In this document: positions 14,201-44,225 of the stretch, one piece after another
How the letters are laid out: each line of letters starts with the position of its first letter
Numbering within the stretch: the stretch's first letter is position 1
Source: Blastomussa wellsi
Taxonomy: Eukaryota; Cnidaria; Anthozoa; Scleractinia; Plerogyridae
Direction: 5' to 3'
Assembly (NCBI GenBank): GCA_947652115.1
Contig: OX393565.1
Coordinates: forward strand, 17,170,967-17,234,966
DNA: 64,000 nt
Made by a program: the position numbers and the translations under genes
The notes under the pieces: generated by a model
Told to the model about the DNA's origin: nothing
The model's input: the letters and a program-made list of their open reading frames with translations, nothing else
The model's database searches: none

Positions 14201-14213
14201 GGGGGGATGCCAT
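2245..14213 (-). CDS. INO80: INO80 chromatin-remodelling ATPase, N-terminal half (gene runs off the left edge)
   Basis: INO80 is the Snf2-family ATPase of the INO80 nucleosome-remodelling complex in the nucleus. Fifteen coding exons read downwards: 14213-14086, 12152-12037, 11956-11889, 10380-10240, 9191-9125, 8673-8594, 7760-7635, 7540-7487, 7150-7052, 6554-6450, 5603-5522, 4889-4767, 3814-3747, 3244-3178, 2345-2245. All phases agree and give 475 codons. The start ATG has an in-frame TAA 12 codon bases upstream inside the same exon, and a non-coding exon ends at a GT donor at 14635. Diagnostic stretches matching remembered vertebrate INO80 are LEKALRLDPFL near the start, LYNFSKVKKDRRWLK, the DBINO region (RRKIWALIVRKEIPR to YWKKYEKVEKEHRKRAEKEA), RQQRKLNFLITQTELYAHFM, GGVLID and SYSLANP...FEGELKSYQLK, the last being the entrance to the ATPase domain. 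Motifs I-VI of the ATPase are not in the window. Introns hold many DNA transposons and SINEs. Confidence 0.95.
2476..2763 (-). mobile_element. tRNA-derived SINE with perfect 15-bp target-site duplication
   Basis: The direct repeat CAGGATGAAAAGATA flanks the element at 2461-2475 and 2764-2778. On the minus strand the head has tRNA promoter-like boxes: an A-box-like TTAATCGTTAGTGC and a B box GGTTCGAGCCC. The body reads toward a tail near 2476. Related copies lie at 7330-7460, 25733-26400, 33100-33270 and 51298-51550. It sits in the INO80 intron between exons 3178-3244 and 2245-2345. Confidence 0.8.
3483..3560 (+). repeat. Degenerate tRNA-like SINE head
   Basis: ACAGTGGCCAGAGCATCTG followed after about 30 bp by GGGTTTGATTTC resembles the A and B boxes of a tRNA-derived SINE. 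It does not fold as an intact tRNA by eye, and no tail was found. Confidence 0.3.
3963..4727. mobile_element. Non-autonomous hAT-like transposon (765 bp)
   Basis: Terminal inverted repeats CAGGGCTTGAAATT and AATTTCAAGCCCTG bound the element, and subterminal TTTAGTCGCAA-type repeats occur at both ends. The CAGGG...CCCTG ends are typical of hAT elements. No transposase frame is visible. The flanks are AT-rich and no clear 8-bp duplication can be called. Confidence 0.65.
5727..5991. mobile_element. Palindromic MITE with GGTTCACACACAACAT-type ends
   Basis: GGCTGGTTCACACACAACATAA on the left is the imperfect complement of the right end, ATGTTGTGTATGTGAACC. The right half is an irregular repeat of ATGCTTATGT. 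No coding content; it lies in an INO80 intron. Confidence 0.5.
6000..6150. repeat. TGGACTACCC-rich repeat
   Basis: Several copies of TGGACTACCC-like units and their complement (GTAGTCCATTTTA) occur within 150 bp, giving a local fold-back. Probably part of a MITE. Termini not resolved. Confidence 0.35.
7330..7460 (+). mobile_element. Degenerate SINE body fragment
   Basis: GGTAACCCTGCAATGAATTTG and GCATCCCATCCAGGAAGG resemble the body of the SINE at 26250-26400. The tRNA-like head is missing. Confidence 0.4.
7847..8273. mobile_element. Non-autonomous hAT-like MITE (427 bp)
   Basis: The left end CAGAGCTTGACACTAAC pairs with the right end GTTAGTATCAAGCCCTG. Both are followed inward by matching GGAAAGTAAA blocks. 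The flanks do not show an obvious 8-bp duplication. No coding potential. Confidence 0.6.
9585..9883. mobile_element. Non-autonomous hAT-like MITE with internal TTTCCATGAC repeats (299 bp)
   Basis: The ends CAGGGATCGTAC and GTACGAACCCTG are inverted. The interior contains repeated CATGACTTTCCATGACC units on both sides. Sits in the INO80 intron between exons 10240-10380 and 9125-9191. Confidence 0.65.
10782..11093. repeat. Four-copy 77-78 bp tandem repeat in an INO80 intron
   Basis: The unit containing GATTGGTGGACTGGCTAAG starts at 10796, 10874, 10951 and 11028, so the period is 78, 77 and 77 bp. Copies are nearly identical, differing at a few positions such as GGTAAG versus GATAAG and TATTTT versus TATCTT. 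This open minisatellite creates a spurious repetitive reading frame on the minus strand. Confidence 0.9.
12795..12932. mobile_element. Palindromic MITE, ATTCTAACATG family, copy 1
   Basis: The arm ATTCTAACATGGTGCCAAGG continues into GCTTGGGGGAATAAAACAAA and is complemented by the right end TTTGTTTTATTCC...CCTTGGTGACATGTTAGAAT. A second copy lies at 24478-24600. Confidence 0.65.
12965..13280. mobile_element. TTAGTAGAAAC-type DNA transposon fragments
   Basis: Blocks with TTAGTAGAAAC ends, a TGATAGAAAATGG motif and a TTGACTATTCGCTCATAGAAAA motif occur here. Related blocks recur at 16440-16940 and 17100-17390, so they belong to one dispersed family. Boundaries are uncertain because several copies seem to abut. 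Confidence 0.45.
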
Positions 14214-14635
14214 GGAAACAAACCCTTAAAAAACCTGAAATTGGTGAAATCAACAAGTGAATTGCGACTTCTCAGTAACAGCGAGCTTCGAGAATAACCG
14301 ATCATGCCGTGAAATACATGTCAAATTTACCGACAACTTTCGCTTCTCACGTTGAAACGTGCGTTCTCTCTGTAAAACTGGTCTACAAAATTTCGATTCT
14401 GGGGTGATCAAGAACCCAGCTTAATCTGGGAGAAGTGTGGCGATTGGCACCACAAAACCAAGTTTTAATAAACAGTTCAAGCTTTAAGCCACCAAACAAA
14501 GGGAGCTACACGAGTCCTTTTCAAGAAGAGTCGTTGGCAAAATATGAAACTAAAGAAAGTTTAACGTACGGAAACGAAAAGAAAATTCAGGTGAAACATG
14601 TGTGAGAGCGAAGGCAACACAAAACAACACTTACC

Positions 14636-15374
14636 GGCGATCTTCCAGCCTGTTCTCGCCGCGTGTTGGAAGAAATGTGCCTTTGTGAAACCATATCCAC
14701 CCGATTCCAAGTCGCTCTGCCGTTATGGCGGATTTGCTCGGTCGTGTTGGCAAAATGCTTGCAATGCGGCCCATGACCATCATTCCCCTTCGCAGGGGGG
14801 CTCCGCCATTTACAATCGCATTAGTACGCATGTTCAAGAAAGATTGAACCGCGCAGACCTGGGAACGGAGATATTTCTTTAGCCAAACCCTGAGCCCAAA
14901 CGTTCAAAACCTAACAAAAAAAATCACAAAAAAGTCCTTAGCTTGGTATTTTTAAAACATTAATTTTCAATTGGGAAACCGGCATGTGACATCAAGATTG
15001 GGGAAAATATGTAGTTTGAAAAAAGCCTTTTTAACTGGTTTATTGATTTAATGTGTTTGAACAACGTTGGGATTTGTTTGGCTCATAAAACACCCAAAAA
15101 ACACCCCATTTTTGCTATAATTTTTATTTCAGTTTCCATTTTCATAACGAAGACATAAAATGAATCCCATAATGCATCAAGGCCCTAAACTTCGAAGTCC
15201 AGCATAGCGAGGTTCCCAAGCTGTTATGATCGCAGAGAAATCGGAATATACATAAGTTTTGGTGCAAAGTAATTTGAATTTCCAACCTAATTTACATTCA
15301 CCAGCGGCACACAAAAAACACTTCGTCTGGAAGGCTGCCGTGTCTTTTTGAGTGAGGAGACTTGAAGATTCGTC
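14636..15374. promoter_or_regulatory. Divergent promoter region between INO80 and the BAR-PH-ArfGAP gene
   Basis: INO80 (minus) and the ArfGAP gene (plus) start head to head. The INO80 non-coding first exon ends at donor 14635 and probably begins near 14700-14850, where the sequence becomes relatively GC- and CpG-rich. The ArfGAP start codon is at 15375. No TATA box could be assigned convincingly. The rest of the stretch is AT-rich with no recognised gene. A bidirectional promoter is inferred from layout only. Confidence 0.45.
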
Positions 15375-35946
<20,572 letters not shown>

Positions 35947-35994
35947 CCAAGAATCCAAATTATGGACACATAAATACCAATGTTAATAATATTT

Positions 35995-36000
35995 AATAAA
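35995..36000 (+). terminator. Polyadenylation signal of the ArfGAP gene
   Basis: AATAAA lies 49 bp after the stop codon. A GT-rich stretch (TTGGTGGAGGTGTAGG) follows near 36013-36030, as expected for a cleavage site between them. Confidence 0.6.
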
Positions 36001-36483
36001 TTTATTTCACCTTGGTGGAGGTGTAGGCTTAAATACCACCCATCACAATTAAAATTTCAATCGGAGATGTGACCCAAAAAGTATACTGCGAGCACACCCC
36101 CTGGGCTAATTGAATGCAATGGTTCAGTTACATGTCATGCTAGTCTCGTAAGAAAATGTAGAGTTTAGGAAATTTACATTTGTTGATCATACAACTTATC
36201 AGAAGTGTTGATATTGTCTCTTATTTTTTTGAATAACTACTAAGGCTGAAGTGCTAAATGAAGTGTAATTAATTTAGAGACTTGTAGGGCAATAATTGAT
36301 GTATCATATCTTACAGTCCAAGAATAAATTATTGGACCTTAAATAATGCAGATAGAGCACAGTGAGGTCCATACAGAAAACACTAGGTGAGGATTGAGCA
36401 AGCTTGATTATATGTAATCAGATATTTAATACATGACCTAATGATTAAAAAAACGCTATTATATAGCAAATCAGTCCTATACC

Positions 36484-36635
36484 TATACTACGAGCAGTCC
36501 CTTTTTTTCTTAGTCCATCGAGCATGAAGTGAAAAAATGGCTGTACAAAAGCTGGGAGACGCACTCACGAGGCGAGGCTCCCAAGTTTCGCTTCGCACTA
36601 GACGGACTAAGAAACAAGGGGCTGCTTGTAGTCTA
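36484..36635. mobile_element. MITE with 9-bp target-site duplication (Mutator-like), copy 2
   Basis: Same family as 17692-17839. Ends are TATACTACGAGCAGTCCC and GGGGCTGCTTGTAGTCTA. The direct repeat TCCTATACC flanks it at 36475-36483 and 36636-36644. Confidence 0.8.
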
Positions 36636-36644
36636 TCCTATACC

Positions 36645-37807
36645 TAGAAATTACATGGCCATCATTAAAGCATTTTGATACTTCACTTAGACATAATATA
36701 TTTGTTCTTTTGGTTTTGCTTATTTTTACCATGGAATTTTCATTTGTGCCAAACACTCAATTCTTTAACATCCAATGACTGGGGTATACATGTAGTTTTG
36801 TTCCAAAGCAGGAAACAGACGTCCCTAAAACATTATTTTTCTTGATAACAGCTTTGAAGTCTGCTAAGGTGATTTTATGCCTTGGTGAAACCTGACAGGA
36901 TGCTAGACTATTTTGACACAGTTAATAAAGTTGTTGTTATTATTATTATCATCATCATCATCATTATTATTATTTTCATGCAGTTAAGTAGAAAAACTGA
37001 TATTTGAAGGTCTGTTTTCTACCATCAAAGATTAAGTTGATTTATTTACCAGCCGTTTCAACAAAACATAACTTTTTAATTATAGACTAATTGCTCTATT
37101 CATAAGTAGTTATTAAACATGAGACCCAGTTTATCAATTGATGGCTTTGTTTGCCATAAATTTGAGCAATCCGTCCACATCAAGCTCAAAAATACCAAGA
37201 TTGTTTCAAAACAGGGATTTTTGACTTTATGTTAAGGCACGCCCTTGCCTATTTCCATGTTGGCAAGAAAAAAACACCTCACTATCAATATTACTCACAG
37301 CGATGCTTTAGTAGCATTGAATTGAAAAATGCGGGAACAACGAAATGAGTAAACTTGCATTGCAACCTGTACTTCGCTCAGCAGAATTCCCCTTGCCAAA
37401 TTATTCTGCAGAGGAAAAAGCCTATGATATACACCCCCATTCCTTTTATCTCAATGTTACTGCATCACTGGCTGACAGGCAGAATCGGTACTTAGTTTTA
37501 AGACTTCTGTTTCCAGCTGTAATGTTTTTACTTTTCTACAGATCACTCCCATGTCACATTTGCAGTTATTGGCAATAGTGGTGCCTTTGTTAGATTAGAA
37601 GAGTGAAGTCTTTCCAGGGTCTCGCACAATTGTACTCAAATTTCTCAGGTCTCACAGTTTCATTTTTTGAGCAGTTCCAAAAATCTTGTAGTCTTGATTT
37701 TTTGCAAAGTTTTCTTTATCTTGGTCTCAACAATCCAAAAACTCAAAAATGCTTGTCTTGTCATCCCCTAACATTCGCCACTTCTAATGTTCAAGGGGGT
37801 ACTCCCC
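36645..37807. other. Intergenic DNA without a recognised gene
   Basis: AT-rich sequence with a short ATT/ATC microsatellite near 36938-36975. Reading frames here are short, have no recognisable domain and lack splice context. Confidence 0.5.
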
Positions 37808-38089
37808 CAGACCTGCCAACTCCTGATAAAGGAAAATCTGGAGACCCGTGAAAAAAAATCGGGAGATTGTACAAAAAGTAGTGAGATTCTATTTTTTTCC
37901 GATCAAGATTAAACAAACCCATTTTCCATCGAGATAAAGTTCTAAGCGTAATCAAAAGTAGTTCGGTAATTCAACAAGAGATTGGGAGCCTTGTTGTGAG
38001 ACCGTGAGATTGGGAGCTTTTTGTGAGACCGTGAGAAATGACAAAAAATCACGAGACTCACGGCAGAACCGTGAGAGTTTGCAGGTCTG
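37808..38089. mobile_element. Non-autonomous hAT-like MITE
   Basis: Inverted ends CAGACCTGCCAACTC and GAGTTTGCAGGTCTG bound an element with internal GTGAGACCGTGAGA repeats. A CTCCCC direct repeat lies at both junctions (37802-37807 and 38090-38095), shorter than the 8 bp expected. Confidence 0.55.
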
Positions 38090-38529
38090 CTCCCCTGCAT
38101 AACCAGGTTCCCCCTTCCTCACAAGGGCATGGTTTCCAGACAGTATTGCTCAGAAATATGGTTGCAAGTTTTGCACCTTTTAGTCTGAAATAAAGAGTAA
38201 AATACGTTACAGATTATAAAAGATCAGAATTAAATTCAAAATAGGGAACAGCTTTTACAGGTTCAGTGTGAAATATAAATAGTATTATAGGCCGAGAGAG
38301 CAGTCAATGTTTTCGGCTCGTGTTTTACCCTAGAGCTTAAAAAAATCACCTGCTCTTGCAGACTGATATGTAATGTAATATATTTTGGCCAACAAAGCTA
38401 AGTATTCCCCGCCCAAGAGAAAAATTGTCTGCTACCCAGAGTACGAATGGCCAGTAGAGCATACCTTCTCCATTTACGATTGTCTTCCCCTTTGTTTATA
38501 GAGTAGAAAGTGTGACAACACAAATATTT

Positions 38530-40114
38530 AAATTTTAGAAATTATGGGATTCATTAAGATCTTCAGAAAGTACGTGATGAAGAATGCCTACTTTTTTTTT
38601 TTTTTTTTTTTGTAAGAATTTTTTATTTGCAAAACAAATAACTACTTACATTACTTACAATACAGCTACTAACATTACCATACTCTCAGGGTAATACTTA
38701 CATTACTTACATTACTATACTTACATAAAATACGGTACAATACTTAGGGTACTTACAATACAAGACATTACATCATTTATTGATAGAATAATTTTTTCAT
38801 CAGTTTCCACTTACTTAAAATTTTATCTTGCAGAGCAAAGTCACATGCAAATTTTTCAAGATTATAATTAAACTTAAGGTAGCTCTGTATGCCAGCAAAA
38901 TCGGGTTTACGTCCCTCCATTTTACATTTATATATGAAAAACTTGACTACTAAAATAATACAATTAATCGCATTCTTACAAGGCATACAGTTTGTATAGC
39001 CCAAGAGAACAGATTCAAGGGAAAATTCAATTTCAATTTCTGTTACTGACCGAATCCAGTGCGCGAGGGTGTTCCAGAGGGGGGATATCCGGTCACAGTA
39101 CCAAAAGAGGTGCTCTATGGTTTCGGGTTTACTATCACAAAAAAAACAATCATCGTGATCCTTGATTCCCATTTTCATTAACAATACATTTGTTCCAATA
39201 GTTCTATGGAATATCCTATATTGAAAGCTTCTTAGCTTGCTAGCACTCGTGCATAAGAAAGGGATACTGTAATAGGTAGACCAATCTTCGACCGGAGATG
39301 GTAAAAGTTTATTCCATTTACGCTGCACTCTAGTTGGCTGTGTGGCAACCGATTTTCGCAAAGTATCATAAGCGAAACTGGTCACCTTTTTTGCCTTAAA
39401 TAATCTCTCTATATTTTCAGATTTAACCACAAGTAACCGTTTACCAAACTCTTTAATCTTTGACTTCCATGAGCTTGGAATTGCGCAGATAATGCCATAA
39501 GTTTGTAAGAAGGTGCACTTTAGGTTAAACTTATTAATCAATTCGGTTGGCGACATAAAAACGCCAGATTCGTCTACAAGATCATTGACGTAGCGTAAAT
39601 TTTTTATGTACCACGATTTATAAAACACAGATTTATTTTCTATCTTAATAAAAACATTATTCCATAGTGGCTGAGACAAAATATCGCTGGCTTCTACAGT
39701 TTCCTGAACATACTCTGCCCATGATTCAACTACATTCCTCCAGAAAGTATTTTCCACAAAAGAACAAGCCAGGAGTGACAATGATCTTTTGTTTAGTAAC
39801 CAAACATCATTCCAGTAAAGACGATCAGAAATCAAGAGTCTTTTCCAGTCTGCCTGATAATTTACGAATGCCTACTTGCCAAAAATCAGCATCTTATTTC
39901 AATTTGGGGATGAGATATTGGCCTCTTCATGCTTCAATGACGCCATACAAATCCTTGTAATTTTGTCTTGCAAGGATTTCTATGGAGTCACTGAATCATT
40001 AAGGGGCCAGTATCTCACCCCCAAATTGAAATAAGTTACTGATTTTTGGCAAGTGAACATTCTTTATTATGTTCTTTCATAATATCTTGGTAAATCCCAT
40101 AATTTCATAAATTT
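38530..40114. mobile_element. Palindromic DNA element split by a LINE
   Basis: AAATTTTAGAAATTATGGGA at 38530 pairs with TCCCATAATTTCATAAATTT ending near 40114. The arm continues with CTTGCCAAAAATCAG near 39875, mirrored by CTGATTTTTGGCAAG near 40037. Removing the LINE (38594-39865) and one target-site copy restores a continuous palindrome of about 300 bp. Confidence 0.65.
38594..39865 (-). mobile_element. 5'-truncated L1/Tx1-type LINE retrotransposon
   Basis: On the minus strand an open frame of over 350 codons (39865 to stop at 38777) corresponds to the C-terminal part of a LINE ORF2, after the reverse transcriptase. It contains a zinc-ribbon of the reverse-transcriptase-associated type: CFFCDSKPETIEHLFWYC followed by SPLWN. 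Upstream endonuclease and RT domains are absent. The 3' end is a poly-A tract, seen as a T run at 38592-38613. The perfect 12-bp direct repeat GAATGCCTACTT flanks it at 38582-38593 and 39866-39877. The intact frame and perfect duplication suggest a fairly recent insertion. The Tx1 assignment is from memory of related sequences. Confidence 0.85.
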
Positions 40115-40430
40115 AGTTTTTGTGACATCATCACTTTATCACTCTATACCTGAGCCATAATAAAATTATTCAATAAAAGAGGCAGTTTAGGATGCCAGTC
40201 CTTGAATGAAGTGTTGGAAATTATTATTTCAAATCAGTGTGTTGTTACTAAGAGACAAACCACTCGTAAGTGACCACAGACAAGGATAAACTCGGAACAC
40301 ATTGCCTCAGATCGCTGATTTACATCCTGCTGTCTCAATGGAAATTCTTCAAGAAATATATAAGCCGTAAACAAAATTATTGTCCTTATTCATATTTATT
40401 GGACGGTGCAGTCCAGCTTAAAACTTAAGA

Positions 40431-40518
40431 TGTTTCATCACATTTCCAAACACCTCAAAATATTGTGCTGCCAGTGCTATTTTCAACTCTTCTCGGTGTT
40501 TGGAAATGTGATGAAACA
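40431..40518. repeat. Perfect 24-bp-arm hairpin of the TGTTTCATCA family
   Basis: The arms 40431-40454 and 40495-40518 are perfect complements (starting TGTTTCATCACATTTCC) around a 40-bp loop. They resemble the ends of the elements at 21210 and 43430. Confidence 0.75.
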
Positions 40519-42471
40519 CTCTCTTGTATTCAATAACGTCCAAGCAAACATGTTTTTGCAACAAGCATGCAACATTTTATTGCCTCCATTTCAGAGGTGA
40601 ATTAATCCTATTTCAAGCTGATAATTATTTAGAAATATTGTAATCCACAATCTTCATCAGAGACGAACTGTTATAAATGAGTCTTCAGAAATATCTGATA
40701 TTTTTTAACATAAACTAAAACTAGCAGCAACAGGTACGAGATACAGGTCACAAGTCAGAGATCAGAAAAAAGGAAAACTCAACAATTACAGAATGCAATG
40801 CAGAATGCAGGGGCCCTGGTGCTCGTTAAATAATCTTACCCACCCATTGTGCATAGCGAGTCAAACCACCCATTATGCATAGCGGGCCCCCGAAAAAGCG
40901 AGTTTTAGCGACTGACATTTTATCTGTTTCCAGCGACGTCGAATGCTTCAAGCAGGTGACATCTTTACAAAAATATACTCCTCGCCAATTTTTCTTTCTT
41001 TGGGGTTCGTTATTTTTTGTACAATCACTTTTGTGATAACAATAACAATAATAGAGGCGCATGATGCAAAGTAGGTGGTTCAGGCTCTTTAAGGAGTTTG
41101 TAATTCGCTGTTGAGTTTTCCTTCCTCTGACTTGTAACCTGCATTTTGTACCTGCCAAACTGACAGTACTGTAGTCAACTAACACAGGCAACGAATACTT
41201 GGAATGCAACAAAAACATGCACAAAATTCAGGTCACAATGGAAAACGGTAACTTTGTTTTTTTGTGCTCCTGATTGATACAAACAAGAAGTTCCAGTAAT
41301 AACAGGAGTCACAAGGACCTGACAAACATAAGTGTTTCTTTTCCAGCTGTTACCAGGGTTGTCAAAATAAGCCGGCAACCGGCGCATTTCACCGGCTATT
41401 CCGAATGCTGCGCTGGCTATTCCGAATGTTAGTAGGTCGGTTCTGAGCATGATATTGGAGAAATGAAATGGAAATAGCCGCCTACTTTTTGGATGGAACC
41501 TGCTACTCAAAAACCTATTGACAACCCTGCTGTTACTAATAAAATTTATATTTTTATTTTTAATTTTTTTATTTGTAATTTATTATGCCACATTTTCATT
41601 TCAACAACAATTTTGCTTTAATTGCATTGATTGTACCCCAGAACATGCCAAAGTCATAGGAGGTCCAAATTTACATCTTGTCTGAACAGGTCTGTTCTTG
41701 TTTACAGAGAAAGCCCGTTTACAAGCACCGGTCACTTAATAACGGTCAATCAAAACCCACTCTTCTTCGAACACATTTTAATTTAAAATTGATTTGCTTC
41801 ACTGGAGCTAGCAGCTAGCTCCATTCTTTAACAAGCAACATAACAAACTGATTGTCTGAATTGAATGCCTGATTGCAGGTTAACAGGTGTGGAACTAGGA
41901 ACATTGTCTCCACACTAATGACAAACATTTAGTAAACCTGGACAGGCAAACAACTGCCCTACGTAAGCAAACTTTCTGTTGCTTCTCTGAAGGGAAAGCT
42001 GAAATTCAAGATTTTTTCAACCCCTGATGTTAAAATGTGACCTGAACACTTTTTAACATCATTTGAGTGGTAAGACTTCACAATGTCACCCATTGATTCA
42101 TTTGAACAATGGAAGGTGGGACCATGATGCTGTTTCATCAGATTTAGTCAATGATTCTTTTTTTACTATTTTCACACATCGCAATCTAATTCTTGTGCCC
42201 ATATCTTGCATCATGCATAAATGCTTTGCTATCTTCTTCATTATGTTCATTTGAGACAAGTACATGCAGCTCAAGGCTGGGCTTCAGAATACCTTAGAAG
42301 GAGAAGAGATTATTAACAGGCAATCATCCGTGTAAGCACATGTTCAAGCTTCTCAAACAAAACTTCAGATCATTTTCATGATTAGACAAAGGTTATAAGA
42401 TCTCCCATCACATTTCCAAACATTCAAACTCTGTACAAACCCAGCAACGAACAAGTACAGGCCATGGACGC
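40519..42471. other. Intergenic DNA between the LINE region and the C2orf42-like gene
   Basis: Apart from the hAT MITE at 41354-41528, no gene or clear repeat was found. Longer frames here (for example 40826-41224 minus) have no recognisable domain. Confidence 0.5.
41354..41528. mobile_element. hAT MITE with perfect 8-bp target-site duplication
   Basis: Ends CAGGGTTGTCAA and TTGACAACCCT (plus shared G) are flanked by GCTGTTAC at 41346-41353 and 41529-41536. The 8-bp duplication and the CAGGG terminus are diagnostic of hAT elements. Confidence 0.8.
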
Positions 42472-44192
42472 TCAGGAAAGATCAGCACCATTCACTTTAG
42501 CTTTAGCACCTTCAAGATGAAGTTTAAACTCCTGCTCAAGTTTCTCATCAGATGTTACTGCCCACAAACACGCTGAATAGTGAATGCAGTTGACTGATCG
42601 CAGCACAGCGGGTATGGAAGTCCCTTTATTAGCGACGCAACTGAAGACAGGGTTCCAAGCCATACATGGTCTACCAGAACAAAACACTTGGGTTTGCCAG
42701 CCGCCGCTGACTTTAGTCCTTTCAAATCGCACATGGACGAAGCCAATGAGATCTGTTGCTAAACTACTTCCCTGATCTGTTTGGAGTTGATCAACAACAA
42801 CAAAAGTCCTCTCAGACACACCTTGTACAAGAGGAACATTCTTGCTGATGCACTGCCTGTTCAATTCCTTCAATGAGCTAGAAACCTCTTCACTTAAAAA
42901 GTCACTTAAAAGCTTCTCTTCATTAAGTTCAAGCACTCTTGAATTGTTCATCGATCCCTGACTACGGGAAATCTTAGCGTGCTCACATAAGAATGACATA
43001 GGCTTCTTGCCCAGTTCCCTTGCTGTTACGCAAGGAGGGTAGTCACATGAATAAACATCTCGCATTCTGTTTTCTGGATCATTTCTTTCACACCAAACAA
43101 AACACCTGTGATCTGGTCCAGCCTTACTTCTTCTCACAGAGAAAACAGACACAGCTGAGTTACATGGAATACGAAGCTGAATTGCTTGTCGTAGATGCTT
43201 CCTGTTCCGTTTAAATGGTGGATTAGACTCATTTAACAGAAACTTGCAGTGCTTGCACACCTTGGAACGGCAGCCAATTAAACACTGGCATTTTTGACAA
43301 GGCATAACCCCTCTTCGGGTGGCATTTCCAGGAAGCATTCTAAAAAGAGAACACTCATGTCTTACTACTATACCAATACAATTGACCTGATAGTGTATGT
43401 GAAAGTAATATATCAAACATAACAGACAGTACTTCATCAGGATGTGACACTAGGAAGAGAGTTGAAAATAAAATTATGTGCAGTGGAGTACAGTAGTTTC
43501 AATTCATAGCTGAAGATTGAAACACTGTGTCATGTATCACATATTTAATTTCAATCAAGAGAAAACTATGAGTATAAAACAGAGAAATAAAATCATAAAA
43601 ATCTGTGCTAATTAATAATTATTAAGATAGGTATCCAAACCTACCATGATTATTTTCTTTGTTTCCACTTAATAAAATATTATTCTCTAAAAGTTTTGTC
43701 CAAAAATTAATAAAGTAGCCACAAATTCAACAGTTTTAATTAATTCTGTTTTCTAGCTAATTTTATGTGGTATATTTTTTTTATTTTTTTTGGTATTAGC
43801 TTTTCATTGAATGCTAGAACTGCAAAAATGTCAATACCTCCATGTTTAAATAAAATTAAAGGCATGATGAGATGAGTGACAACTGTAAAACTTGTAGATC
43901 AAAGTAAATACTATTTTCAATGTCAGTACAATTGTCATAATCATCTTCAGGCTGTGTATGCCTACAAATTAGCTAGCATCTTACAAGATACAACAAAAAC
44001 TCTACATGTACAAATGTAAAATGCCTCATGTCAAGTCTACCATAGTAAGTCTGGCTAATAATAATCTTAATAGTCCTTATAATTTGGTTTTATCAACTGG
44101 GTTGATAATGTAAATTGGCCACCATAAAACAAACAATAAAACAAAATAATACACAATAAAACAAAATTATATTGTTATCCTTCCGATCGACA

Positions 44193-44225
<33 letters not shown>

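Noticed and set aside
38777..39835. Host protein of 352 residues
   Set aside because: The zinc-ribbon pattern, poly-A tail and perfect target-site duplication identify a LINE fragment.
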